The position numbers were made by a program, and so were the translations under genes. From JAYKGU01 sp035285585 (GTDB lineage: Bacteria > Cyanobacteriota > Cyanobacteriia > CAKZMO01): 64,000 bases of DNA. The stretch is taken from contig JAYKGU010000107.1 of assembly GCA_035285585.1 (NCBI GenBank), positions 1 to 64,000 on the forward strand. Direction: 5' to 3'. Under the pieces are notes generated by a model that had not been told where the DNA came from, searched no databases, and was given only the letters and a program-made list of their open reading frames with translations. Shown here piece after piece: positions 1 through 7,996 of the stretch; positions within the stretch are counted from its first letter, which is position 1; each line of letters opens with the position of its first letter.

Positions 1-287
1 ACAACAGCCGCAGCCTGCACTTCTTCCTGGGTGCATGGCCAGTGATTGGCATCTGGTTCACCGCTTTGGGCATCAGCACGATGGCGTTCAACCTGAACGG
101 GTTCAACTTCAACCAGAGTGTGATTGACTCCCAGGGCCATGTGATCAACACCTGGGCCGATGTCCTCAACCGGGCAAACCTGGGCTTTGAGGTGATGCAC
201 GAGCGCAACGCCCACAACTTCCCGCTCGACCTGGCGGGTGCCGAAGCGACTCCTGTAGCGCTGACCGCCCCCAGCATTCAGGGCTAG
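1..287 (+). CDS. psbA: Photosystem II D1 protein, C-terminal part (5' end outside window)
   Basis: The open frame enters from the window edge and reads to TAG at 285-287. It encodes the C-terminal ~95 residues of the D1 reaction-centre protein of photosystem II in the thylakoid membrane. The segment HERNAHNFPLDLA carries the known Mn4CaO5 ligands: His332, Glu333, His337, Asp342 and the Ala344 carboxylate in standard D1 numbering. The 16-residue extension after Ala344 is what the CtpA protease normally removes. The length of this tail matches a standard 360-residue D1. Which psbA copy or D1 isoform this is cannot be decided from the C-terminus. A strong terminator follows about 55 bases after the stop codon. 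Confidence 0.97.
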   Translation, partial: NSRSLHFFLGAWPVIGIWFTALGISTMAFNLNGFNFNQSVIDSQGHVINTWADVLNRANLGFEVMHERNAHNFPLDLAGAEATPVALTAPSIQG

Positions 288-342
288 GCTTGACGGCTTA
301 AGCCATTCGGCTAACTCTCAACATTAAAAAAATCCTGTCATG

Positions 343-368
343 GCGTCCTCTAAGGGCGCTTTTTTTTT
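343..368 (+). terminator. Rho-independent terminator of psbA
   Basis: GCGTCCT pairs with AGGGCGC (7 bp, one G-U) around a 3-base loop and is followed by nine T residues. It lies 55 bases after the psbA stop codon and separates psbA from the M23 peptidase gene. Confidence 0.85.
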
Positions 369-470
369 GCTGTCTTGGAACTCTGTGGGGGCTGGAACCG
401 ACCCTAGAGAAGTGATCCCCAAATTTGCGAAATTTGGTATGATTTCCCACGGCAGTATTCCTGAGGTTGA

Positions 471-1436
471 ATGCGACGAACTACTCCTGAGAAATACACA
501 ATTTTGATTGCGCGCACCGGGCGGTTACCCCTCACCCTTTCTATTCAAGCTATGCCAACCGGGGTTTTGTTGGCGATCGCCCTCTCCATGCCCCTCGTCT
601 TAATGGGAGTCGCTTTTTACTCCCTGCATCGAGAAAATCGGCAGCTCGCGCAGCAAAATAGCCATCTCAGTCAGGCCGCCAGTGCCGTCGTCAAAGAGCT
701 GGATGTCCTGGATGCTGAAATCGAGATTCTGCAGGAACGGGCTGGCCTAACCCGCCCAAGCCGCCCCGACATTGAGGTGCCAGAGGACTTGCCAATCCAG
801 GTTCAAAGCTCAGCGGGCCAGCCGATGCGGCCCCGGCTTCCTGTCCAAGAACCCAAAATAGACGCAGAAAACAAAACGGTGGGGCGATCGCAGGGCGGCG
901 TTGGCATGCAGCTTGCCCCCGAGACTTTGTTTGAAGTGGCCCAGCTCAAACTGGGTACCCTGGCATCCCGCTTTCATCAGCAGGTGAAGCCCGCTCTGCA
1001 CGAAACCCTCAATGAAGAAGCCGCCCAGGCCGCAGCCAAGCCTAAAGGTCGTCCTGTGAAAGCGGCGCTACCCATTTCCTCACGGTTTGGCCTGCGCCCC
1101 AACCCCTTCGGGCGAGGGTACGAGCTGCACCAAGGCATCGATTTTCCTGGGCCGGTGGGCACCCCCATCTTCGCTACTGCATCGGGCACCGTCAAAACGG
1201 CAGAATATTCAGGGGGTTACGGCTATCATGTTGTTATTGACCACGGCTACGGTTACAGTACCCTGTATGCCCACCTGTCCAGGTTAGCTGTGGCGGCGGG
1301 CGCATCGGTCAATCAGGGTGAGCTAATTGGATACTTGGGTAGCACCGGGCGATCGACGGGGCCTCATCTGCACTACTCCGTGGTGCTCAGTGGGAATGCG
1401 GTTGACCCGATGGATTACCTGGATCAGGCTGATTAA
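471..1436 (+). CDS. M23 family metallopeptidase (LytM/peptidoglycan endopeptidase type), membrane-anchored
   Basis: A 321-residue protein predicted to cleave peptide cross-links of peptidoglycan in the periplasm, or to act as a regulatory LytM factor. Visible order: a short basic N-terminus, one membrane segment at about residues 25-45, a coiled-coil-like stretch (45-85), a variable linker, then a C-terminal LytM domain from about 195. The zinc motif is complete: HxxxD at His220/Asp224 and HLH at 299-301, so it should be catalytically competent. It sits 44 bases upstream of a bactofilin gene on the same strand. M23 peptidase plus bactofilin is a recurring bacterial pairing in which the bactofilin polymer positions the enzyme. 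The ATG at 471 is the only plausible start before the membrane segment. Confidence 0.9.
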   Translation: MRRTTPEKYTILIARTGRLPLTLSIQAMPTGVLLAIALSMPLVLMGVAFYSLHRENRQLAQQNSHLSQAASAVVKELDVLDAEIEILQERAGLTRPSRPDIEVPEDLPIQVQSSAGQPMRPRLPVQEPKIDAENKTVGRSQGGVGMQLAPETLFEVAQLKLGTLASRFHQQVKPALHETLNEEAAQAAAKPKGRPVKAALPISSRFGLRPNPFGRGYELHQGIDFPGPVGTPIFATASGTVKTAEYSGGYGYHVVIDHGYGYSTLYAHLSRLAVAAGASVNQGELIGYLGSTGRSTGPHLHYSVVLSGNAVDPMDYLDQAD

Positions 1437-1486
1437 TTGGCTATGGACTGGCGATCTATATAAAGGGCAACCTTGAGGACGTGGCG

Positions 1487-1921
1487 ATGATTTGGCGAAA
1501 GCGGACGAATTTAATCACCTATTTGGGCGAAAAAAGCGAGTTCCAGGGTGATTTGCATGTGGAGGGCAGCCTGCGCATTGATGGCATTATCCACGGCAAC
1601 GTGGAAGTAATTGGCGATGTGGAGGTGTCCCAGGGGGGGCTGGTGGAAGGGCCAGAGATTCGGGCGCACAACCTCATCGTGCACGGCGTCATCAAGGCCC
1701 GTGTCTATGTGCAGGGGCGGCTCAGCCTCAGCCGCACGGCTCGCCTGGAAGGGGATGTTACCGCCAGTTCGCTCGATATTGAGCCGGGCGCTTTCTACCT
1801 CGGCCACATCTCCACCACCGACGTCAAAGCGCTACCGGTGACCGATCGCTATCCTGAGCTGGTGGGTGACAGCCCCCAGGCCCAGTACGCCGAGTACACA
1901 GACAAGTTCAAGCCGGAGTAA
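1487..1921 (+). CDS. Bactofilin family cytoskeletal protein
   Basis: A polymer-forming cytoskeletal protein of about 144 residues. The central ~100 residues are the typical beta-helical repeat pattern (GDLHVEGSLRIDG, then IHGNVEVIGDVEVS and further V/I/G-rich rungs), with short non-helical ends. Bactofilins assemble into non-nucleotide filaments, often on the inner membrane face, and recruit cell-wall enzymes. The start is taken as ATG 1487 because GAGG at 1475-1478 is well spaced for it and too close for the GTG at 1481. The tight spacing after the M23 peptidase gene suggests co-transcription and a shared morphogenetic role; that role is inference. Confidence 0.9.
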   Translation: MIWRKRTNLITYLGEKSEFQGDLHVEGSLRIDGIIHGNVEVIGDVEVSQGGLVEGPEIRAHNLIVHGVIKARVYVQGRLSLSRTARLEGDVTASSLDIEPGAFYLGHISTTDVKALPVTDRYPELVGDSPQAQYAEYTDKFKPE

Positions 1922-2011
1922 AGCCCTTGGCCTCAGAGCCACGGGGATGTTTCTCTGGTTAAATTACGTTTCACACCAAATATTTCGCGGATTTAGACAA
2001 AACGCTTCATC

Positions 2012-3124
2012 ATGGGTAACACGTTCGGCCATCTGTTTCGCATCACCACCTTTGGCGAGTCCCACGGCGGCGGCGTGGGGGTGGTAATCGACGGCTGTCC
2101 GCCCCGGCTGGATCTCTCAGAACAGGACATTCAGGTCGATCTCGACCGGCGGCGTCCTGGCCAGAGCAAAATTACCACTCCCCGCAAGGAAACCGATACC
2201 TGCGAGATTCTGTCGGGGACGTTTCAGGGAAAAACCCTGGGTACGCCCATTACCATCCTGGTGCGCAACAAAGACGCCCGCCCCCAGGACTACAGCGAAA
2301 TGGCCGAAAAGTATCGCCCCTCCCATGCTGACGCTACCTATGACGCCAAGTACGGCATTCGTAACTACCAGGGAGGCGGACGCTCGTCGGCGCGGGAAAC
2401 CATTGGCCGGGTTGCAGCAGGGGCGATCGCCAAAAAAATTCTCCAGCAGGTGGCCGGGGTAGAAATCGTCGGCTATGTCAAGCGCATCAAAGATTTGGAG
2501 GGGCTGGTAGATCCAAATACCGTCACCCTGGAGCAGGTGGAGAGCAATATTGTGCGCTGCCCGGATGCCGAGTGCGCCGACCGCATGATTGACCTGATTG
2601 AGCAGGTGGGGCGATCGGGGGATTCCCTGGGAGGTGTGGTCGAGTGTGTGGCCCGCCGGGTTCCCTGGGGGCTGGGGTCGCCGGTTTTTGACAAGCTGGA
2701 GGCCGACCTGGCCAAAGGGGTAATGTCCCTCCCGGCCAGTAAGGGGTTTGAAATTGGGTCTGGATTTGCGGGCACCCTGCTGACGGGCAGTGAGCACAAC
2801 GATGAGTTTTACCTCGATGGGCAGGGCCAGCCCCGAACCCGCACCAATCGGTCGGGCGGCGTGCAGGGGGGCATCAGCAACGGTGAAGCAATTCTGATTC
2901 GGGTGGCGTTTAAGCCCACCGCCACGATTCGCAAAGAGCAGCGCACGGTGACGCGGGACGGGGAGGAAACCCAGTTGGCCGCTAAGGGTCGCCACGACCC
3001 CTGCGTGCTGCCACGGGCAGTGCCGATGGTGGAAGCAATGATGGCCCTGGTGCTCTGTGACCATCTGCTGCGTCACCACGGACAGTGTCGAGTTTTGCCT
3101 GAGGATCGTGAATTAACTCTTTAG
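2012..3124 (+). CDS. aroC: Chorismate synthase
   Basis: A 370-residue enzyme catalysing the last shikimate-pathway step, EPSP to chorismate, using reduced flavin. The N-terminus contains the family signature around GESHGGGVGVVIDGCPPR, then RRPGQSKITTPRKE, followed by RSSARETIGRVAAGAIA, all hallmark AroC segments. Length is normal for bacterial and cyanobacterial AroC and the frame is intact. A thioredoxin-fold gene follows 17 bases downstream, so the two are probably co-transcribed. The DAHP synthase gene, at the head of the same pathway, lies 46 kb further on with an attenuator-like leader. No comparable leader is visible upstream of aroC. Confidence 0.97.
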   Translation: MGNTFGHLFRITTFGESHGGGVGVVIDGCPPRLDLSEQDIQVDLDRRRPGQSKITTPRKETDTCEILSGTFQGKTLGTPITILVRNKDARPQDYSEMAEKYRPSHADATYDAKYGIRNYQGGGRSSARETIGRVAAGAIAKKILQQVAGVEIVGYVKRIKDLEGLVDPNTVTLEQVESNIVRCPDAECADRMIDLIEQVGRSGDSLGGVVECVARRVPWGLGSPVFDKLEADLAKGVMSLPASKGFEIGSGFAGTLLTGSEHNDEFYLDGQGQPRTRTNRSGGVQGGISNGEAILIRVAFKPTATIRKEQRTVTRDGEETQLAAKGRHDPCVLPRAVPMVEAMMALVLCDHLLRHHGQCRVLPEDRELTL

Positions 3125-3141
3125 CAGAGAGGACAAACGAA

Positions 3142-3726
3142 ATGGTATTGACGGCTTCAACCATGATGGACTTGGGTACCCAGGCCCCCGACTTTAGTCT
3201 GCCGGACGTGGTGTCGGGGCAGACCATTTCTCTGGCGACATTTGCCGACCAAAAGGCCCTGCTGGTGATGTTCATCTGCCGCCACTGCCCCTTTGTTAAA
3301 CACATTCGGGTAGAGCTGGTGCGGCTGGGACAGGACTATGGCGATCGCCCCATCGGCATTGTGGCCATCAGCGCCAACGACGCCAACCACTACCCCGACG
3401 ACGCCCCCGATCGCCTTAAAGAAATGGCGGAGGAGCTGAATCTGGCATTTCCTGTCTGCTACGACGATTCCCAGGAAGTGGCCAAAGCCTACACCGCCGC
3501 CTGCACTCCAGATTTCTTTCTATTTAATGGCGATCGCACCCTGGTCTACCGGGGACAGTTGGACGACAGCCGCCCCAGCAATGACCGTCCCGTCACGGGG
3601 GCCGACCTGCGGGCCGCCATGGATGCCGTCCTGGCCGATCAGCCCGTGCCGTCTGACCAAAAGCCCAGCATCGGCTGCAACATTAAGTGGAAGCCAGGGA
3701 ACGAACCCAGCTACTTCGGGGCATAG
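3142..3726 (+). CDS. Thioredoxin-fold family protein (AhpC/TSA-like)
   Basis: A 194-residue protein with a thioredoxin-like fold: APDFSLPDVVSG at the N-terminus, then the dithiol motif CRHCPFVKHI near residue 52, then a long segment ending in IGCNIKWKPG. This is the cyanobacterial/bacterial family annotated as thioredoxin family or redoxin-domain protein. The CxxC motif suggests thiol-disulfide exchange or peroxidase activity, but the substrate is unknown. There is no signal peptide, so it is probably cytosolic. AGAGAGG just upstream of ATG 3142 gives a good ribosome-binding site, and the close spacing to aroC suggests an operon. Confidence 0.85.
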   Translation: MVLTASTMMDLGTQAPDFSLPDVVSGQTISLATFADQKALLVMFICRHCPFVKHIRVELVRLGQDYGDRPIGIVAISANDANHYPDDAPDRLKEMAEELNLAFPVCYDDSQEVAKAYTAACTPDFFLFNGDRTLVYRGQLDDSRPSNDRPVTGADLRAAMDAVLADQPVPSDQKPSIGCNIKWKPGNEPSYFGA

Positions 3727-4117
3727 GGCAAAATTCGGGAGTGCTTCCTGATTGGCCCGCACCCTCAGGTCAGGCTAAAGGACTGTCCCTGGCAGAAGGA
3801 AAAAACGAGTTGTTAAGTAATCTAAAATTTTCTAAATTTATCTGAACGAATTACTCTGATTGTATTGTTTTGTTAAACGGGCGGAAAGCCTTTCCCATCC
3901 AGCACTCAACGGCTATATAGCCTGCTGACGGCGGTTGAAGCACCCAGGAAACGCTAAGGTGTGCAAACTTAACTCGCGAATATTGTAGTGAGCGGGCACA
4001 ATAATAGGATGTTGCCTCCCATCGCACTGGCGGTTCAGTTCCGACAGATTCGGCCCGACTTCAGAAAAGCTTCAATCGCGAGGAAGGTTTTCATCAACCG
4101 GTTGATTGAGGATTTGC
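3727..4117. other. Intergenic region before the sensory cassette
   Basis: About 390 bases with no convincing coding frame. It is more AT-rich in the middle (3800-3880) and presumably holds the promoter of the downstream kinase operon. I could not identify specific promoter boxes, an RNA gene or a repeat here. Confidence 0.4.
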
Positions 4118-6307
4118 ATGCCAGCCAAAGCGTCTCACCCCCTCTGCCTCAGCCTTGAGCAAGCCATCGATCGGCGACCGCTAACCGTGTCTGCCAGTGC
4201 GCCGCTGACGGAGGCGATCGCCATGGCGGGCAAAGCCCAGAGTAGCTGTCCGCTACCCAGTTTGGACGGTTCGGCTCAGGGGCTGCTTACCAGTCAGGCC
4301 CGCGCCCATACCCTGCTGGTGGAAGAGGCCGGGCAGTTGGTGGGGGTGCTAGATCAGCCCTATCTCCTGCGGATCATCGCCTCAGCCCAAGCTCGCGCCG
4401 ATACGATTGTGCGGCAGGTGATGCGGCCACCAGCGGCCACCTGGGTTGACCGGGGTGAAAACGACCTCTTTGAGGCGATCGCCCTGATGCAGCAGCAGCA
4501 CATTCACTCCCTGCCTGTTTTGAATGACCTGGGGCGGCAGGTGGGCATCATCACCCCCGCCAGTCTGCGCCATCTGCTGCCGCTGGACGAGTTGCTGAAA
4601 TGCTCTCCCCTGGCCAGTTTGAAGGGAAAGCCTGTGATCTGGGGGCAGGCGACGACCAGCGTTGCCGCCCTGGCCCAGCAGATGGTGGAACAGAAAGTTG
4701 CTGCTGCCGCGATCGCCATGACGGCGGACAATGGCCAGGCTCCCGTAGGCTTGGTGCTGGCCCAGGACATTATCCAACTCTCCCAAATGGGGGTCGATTT
4801 AACCCAAATTCAGGCCCAGCAGATTATGGGGGAGGTGCTGCGGTTCCCTTCGTCAGAAACGATTTTGGTGGCTCACTGGACGATGCAGCAGCACCACTGC
4901 CCCTACGCCCTGGTGTTTAATGGCGAAAGCGATCCAGTGCTGATTTCCCTGACCAGTTTTGTTCAAGATCTGGCGGTGGAAGATATGCAGTCAAGCATCC
5001 ACCAGCTTCAGGCATCGATTCAATCCTTTGCTACCGAGGGCGATCGCCCCCTGTCCCAGGAGTCTCAAAGCCTGACGGCCAAGCTACTGGATAACCCCAC
5101 CGAGTTTTTGGAGCAGATTGAATCCATTCGGCTGCTGTCAGCGATCGCGCTGCACATTCGGGAATCCCTCAATCTACAGGAAATTTTACAGACAGCAGTG
5201 GACGATGTACGCACCTCCCTGCACACCGACCGCGTCCTCATCTACCAGTTCAACCCCGACATGAGCGGTACCGTGGCGGTGGAATCGGTGGCCGAGGGCT
5301 GGCGGCCCGCCCTCAGCAGCACCCTGAAGGATACCTGCTTTGCCCAAAACTACGCCCACGCCTATCGGGAAGGGCGCATCCAGGTGACGGAAGACATCTA
5401 CACCGCTGGGCTGACCCAGTGCCACATTGACATCCTGGCGCTGTTTGACGTGCGGGCCAGCCTGATCGTGCCCGTGCTCCAGGGCGACCACCTGTGGGGG
5501 CTGCTCTGTGCCTATCACTGTGCGGGGCCGCGCCACTGGCGATCGTTTGAGATTGACCTGCTGCAGCAGTTGGCCACCCACATGGCGATCGCCATTCAGC
5601 AGTCAGAACTTTATGAGCAGCTCCAGATGGAGCTAACGGAGCGGCGGCGGGCGGAGGAGCAGATCAAAGCTTCCCTCAAAGAAAAAGAAGTGTTGCTTAA
5701 GGAGGTTCACCACCGGGTTAAAAATAATCTGCAGGTTATTTCCAGCGTGCTGCGGCTCCAGTCAGATTTCATTAAAGACGACAAGGTGCTGGCCCTGTTT
5801 CGCGATAGCCAGCATCGGATTCGCTCGATGGCGCTTATCCACGAAAAGCTCTACCAGTCCACCGACCTGCTGCGTATTAATTTCGCTGAGTATGTGCGCG
5901 ATTTAACCGATCCCCTGTTTCAATCCTACGGGGCGATCGCCCAAAACATCACCCGACAGATTCGAGCTGATAATATTTGGTTTAATATCGATACGGCTAT
6001 CCCTTGCGGTTTAATTATCAATGAGCTAGTTTCGAATTCCCTCAAGCATGCCTTTAAAGATCACCGGGAGCATAACCAGATAGGCATTAATATTTTCCCA
6101 TTACCCGATGGTCAGTTCTCGCTGGTTGTCAGTGACAATGGAAGTGGCTTTCCCGCTGATATCGACTTCCGCAATACTGAATCCCTCGGTTTGGAGCTAG
6201 TCTGTATTTTTACCGAGCAGTTGGGGGGCGATATCGAGTTAAGCCGCGACCATGGCACCACGTTCACGATTATTTTTGCGGAGATCGAGCCGACAGGAAG
6301 GGTTTGA
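4118..6307 (+). CDS. CBS-domain / GAF / HisKA_2 histidine kinase (possible bilin-binding GAF)
   Basis: A 729-residue soluble sensor kinase without membrane segments. The N-terminal ~290 residues contain repeated CBS-type modules (for example DRGENDLFEAIALMQQQHIHSLPVLND), which usually bind adenosyl ligands. A GAF domain follows at about 335-490. It contains DTCF and then QCHIDIL with Cys435-His436, the arrangement seen in red/green cyanobacteriochromes; bilin attachment is therefore possible but unproven. A short coiled coil leads to a HisKA_2 dimerisation domain, EVHHRVKNNLQV, with His531 as likely phosphoacceptor, and an HWE/HATPase-type catalytic domain with NELVSNSLKHAF. ATG 4118 is chosen over the TTG at 4106 because GAGGA at 4108-4112 fits it. 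The gene ends inside the ribosome-binding region of the next gene, so signalling to that hybrid kinase is likely. Confidence 0.85.
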   Translation: MPAKASHPLCLSLEQAIDRRPLTVSASAPLTEAIAMAGKAQSSCPLPSLDGSAQGLLTSQARAHTLLVEEAGQLVGVLDQPYLLRIIASAQARADTIVRQVMRPPAATWVDRGENDLFEAIALMQQQHIHSLPVLNDLGRQVGIITPASLRHLLPLDELLKCSPLASLKGKPVIWGQATTSVAALAQQMVEQKVAAAAIAMTADNGQAPVGLVLAQDIIQLSQMGVDLTQIQAQQIMGEVLRFPSSETILVAHWTMQQHHCPYALVFNGESDPVLISLTSFVQDLAVEDMQSSIHQLQASIQSFATEGDRPLSQESQSLTAKLLDNPTEFLEQIESIRLLSAIALHIRESLNLQEILQTAVDDVRTSLHTDRVLIYQFNPDMSGTVAVESVAEGWRPALSSTLKDTCFAQNYAHAYREGRIQVTEDIYTAGLTQCHIDILALFDVRASLIVPVLQGDHLWGLLCAYHCAGPRHWRSFEIDLLQQLATHMAIAIQQSELYEQLQMELTERRRAEEQIKASLKEKEVLLKEVHHRVKNNLQVISSVLRLQSDFIKDDKVLALFRDSQHRIRSMALIHEKLYQSTDLLRINFAEYVRDLTDPLFQSYGAIAQNITRQIRADNIWFNIDTAIPCGLIINELVSNSLKHAFKDHREHNQIGINIFPLPDGQFSLVVSDNGSGFPADIDFRNTESLGLELVCIFTEQLGGDIELSRDHGTTFTIIFAEIEPTGRV

Positions 6308-6312
6308 AACTG

Positions 6313-7452
6313 ATGGCTGGCAAGAAAATTTTAGTCGTTGAAGATGAACGCGTCGTAGCCAGGGACATTGAAAAGCGACTGAAAAAATTGGGCTACGCGA
6401 TCGCCGCATCGGTTTCGACGGGGCAGGACGCGATTGTTGCAGCGGCAGAGCACCACCCAGATTTGATTCTGATGGATATCCGGTTGAAGGGCGACATGGA
6501 TGGGGTGGAGGCTGCCGAGCAGATTCGCAGTCAGCAGGATATTCCCATTATTTACCTGACGGCCTATGCCGATGAAACCACCCTGCAGCGGGCCAAAATT
6601 ACCGAACCGTTCGGCTACATCATCAAGCCCTTTGACGAAAAGGACCTGCATGTGGCGATCGAAGTAGCCCTCCGTCGCCGCCTTGCAGAGTTAGCCGTGC
6701 AGGTGGCCCTGGAGAAGGAGAAGGAGCTGAGCGAACTCAAGTCGCGCTTCTGGTCGATGGTGGCCCACGAGTTTCGCAACCCCATGTCGGTGATTCTGTC
6801 CTACGCCCAAATTTTAGAAACCCACGGCCATGAGCTGCCCGACAGCCAAAAGCAGGAGTATTTACGTACCATTCAACGCGACATCCGAGCCATGGATCGA
6901 CTGCTCTCCGATGTCCTGGCTATCAGTCGGGTGGAGGGCGACCACCTGAGCTTTAAGCCAGAAGTAATAGATTTGGCCCTGTTCTGTCAGGATCTGGTGC
7001 AGGAGATGCAGTTTAGCTGGGGTCGGAGCCACCAGATTATTTTCAACGCCCAAAATGAGTGCGACAATCCCTGCTTTGATGCCAATTTGCTCTGGCACAT
7101 CCTCAGCAATCTGCTGGCGAATGCCATGAAATACTCCCCGGATGGCAGCACTATCTACTTCAATCTCACCTACCACGATGAGGTGGCCATTATTCAAATC
7201 AGGGACTTTGGCATTGGCATCCCTCTAGAAGCTCAGGAATCTATGTTTGACCCCTTTTATCGGGCCGACAACGTAGGCGACATCAGCGGCACGGGCTTGG
7301 GGCTGACCATGGTGAAAAAGTGCCTGGATCTCCATGGAGGCAGCATCTCAGTCAGCAGCCAGCTAGCCGTAGGCACCACGTTTACCGTCTCCATTGCGGC
7401 GAGCGATCGCTGCAGTCTGGTTAACAGCCAATCCAAAAACTTCCCATCCTGA
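6313..7452 (+). CDS. Response regulator-histidine kinase hybrid (REC-HisKA-HATPase)
   Basis: About 379 residues. An N-terminal receiver domain (ILVVEDERVVARDIEKRL; phosphoacceptor Asp55 in LILMDIRL; YIIKPF with the conserved Lys) is joined by a helix to a histidine kinase. The kinase has HisKA (MVAHEFRNP, His152) and an HATPase domain with N, G1 and G2 boxes (NLLANAMKYSP, RDFGIGIP, GTGLGLTMV). Receiver-first hybrids of this kind are common in cyanobacteria and act as intermediate kinases in phosphorelays. AGGAAGG at 6296-6302 supports ATG 6313 rather than TTG 6304. Translation is probably coupled to the preceding kinase, which could phosphorylate Asp55. No DNA-binding output gene is nearby, so the final target is unknown. 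Confidence 0.9.
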   Translation: MAGKKILVVEDERVVARDIEKRLKKLGYAIAASVSTGQDAIVAAAEHHPDLILMDIRLKGDMDGVEAAEQIRSQQDIPIIYLTAYADETTLQRAKITEPFGYIIKPFDEKDLHVAIEVALRRRLAELAVQVALEKEKELSELKSRFWSMVAHEFRNPMSVILSYAQILETHGHELPDSQKQEYLRTIQRDIRAMDRLLSDVLAISRVEGDHLSFKPEVIDLALFCQDLVQEMQFSWGRSHQIIFNAQNECDNPCFDANLLWHILSNLLANAMKYSPDGSTIYFNLTYHDEVAIIQIRDFGIGIPLEAQESMFDPFYRADNVGDISGTGLGLTMVKKCLDLHGGSISVSSQLAVGTTFTVSIAASDRCSLVNSQSKNFPS

Positions 7453-7514
7453 GTCTTAAAAAGATTACTTTTTTGGGATATGCCCCCGGCGAGGGGCACA
7501 CCTGGGTGTCAACT

Positions 7515-7615
7515 GAGGTGATTCGGGGAAAAAATTAACCCCCGGTTAGGTTGGCAGAAACAAATGGTCATTTGCTCCTACGTCGTCGGGTAGGATTGTT
7601 TTCGGAAATCACCTC
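7515..7615. repeat. Dispersed palindromic repeat, family A, copy 1
   Basis: About 100 bases bounded by inverted ends (GAGGTGATT and AATCACCTC) with the internal pair CAAATGGTCATTTG and the marker CTACGTCGTCGGGTAGGA. Related copies occur at about 14111, 23131 and 54890. No coding capacity; size and structure resemble a MITE-like element. Confidence 0.7.
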
Positions 7616-7834
7616 CTACCTTAAGGCAGGACAGCGGGGTGCGGCGCTCCCCCAGTTTTCTAAGATATAGCGCTACGCGTGCGCGTTAGGACGTTCAAGA
7701 AGTGTGGAACCCCCGCGTTGCGGGGGTTCCACACTCAAACCTTAGCCCGTAGGGCTATACATGAATTTAATTGTGCTGACCTGCTCGATTCAGGCTGGGA
7801 GATGATAAGCGATCGCAAAGACAGACCTTAAAAA

Positions 7835-7857
7835 ATTCAATCATAGATCTTTTGAAT
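7835..7857 (+). promoter_or_regulatory. Candidate LysR-type (NdhR/CcmR) operator upstream of ndhF3
   Basis: A perfect inverted repeat ATTCAA-N11-TTGAAT lies about 140 bases upstream of the ndhF3 start. It contains the T-N11-A core typical of LysR-family regulators. The homologous ndhF3 operon of Synechocystis is repressed by the LysR protein NdhR (CcmR). Binding here is inferred from position and symmetry; the regulator gene is not in the window. Confidence 0.45.
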
Positions 7858-7996
7858 CTTTTTAGATTTGGAGTATGCTACAGGTAATGATAGACATTTA
7901 TCGATAATTTCCTCCCAGCTATAGACTCAAGTCAATACCAAAGCAGGGGCGGGGGTTTCTTGCTGCTGAATGGTTGCCGGTTTGTAGGACATCCAT

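Larger units (their letters stand above)
7453..7996 (+). promoter_or_regulatory. Intergenic region with dispersed repeats and the ndhF3 promoter region
   Basis: This 544-base gap has two parts. The left part (about 7515-7790) is repeat-derived: a full copy of repeat family A and fragments related to families B and C, including a GC-rich hairpin around 7707-7732 where CCCCCGCGTTGCGGGGG is palindromic. The right part (about 7800-7996) is AT-rich and should hold the promoter of the CO2-uptake operon, including a LysR-type inverted repeat described separately. No gene is supported here. Confidence 0.6.

Noticed and set aside
2117..3079. Long open frame (320 codons) on the strand opposite aroC
   Set aside because: It is exactly antisense to aroC, has no recognisable domain, and results from the GC-rich codon usage of aroC.
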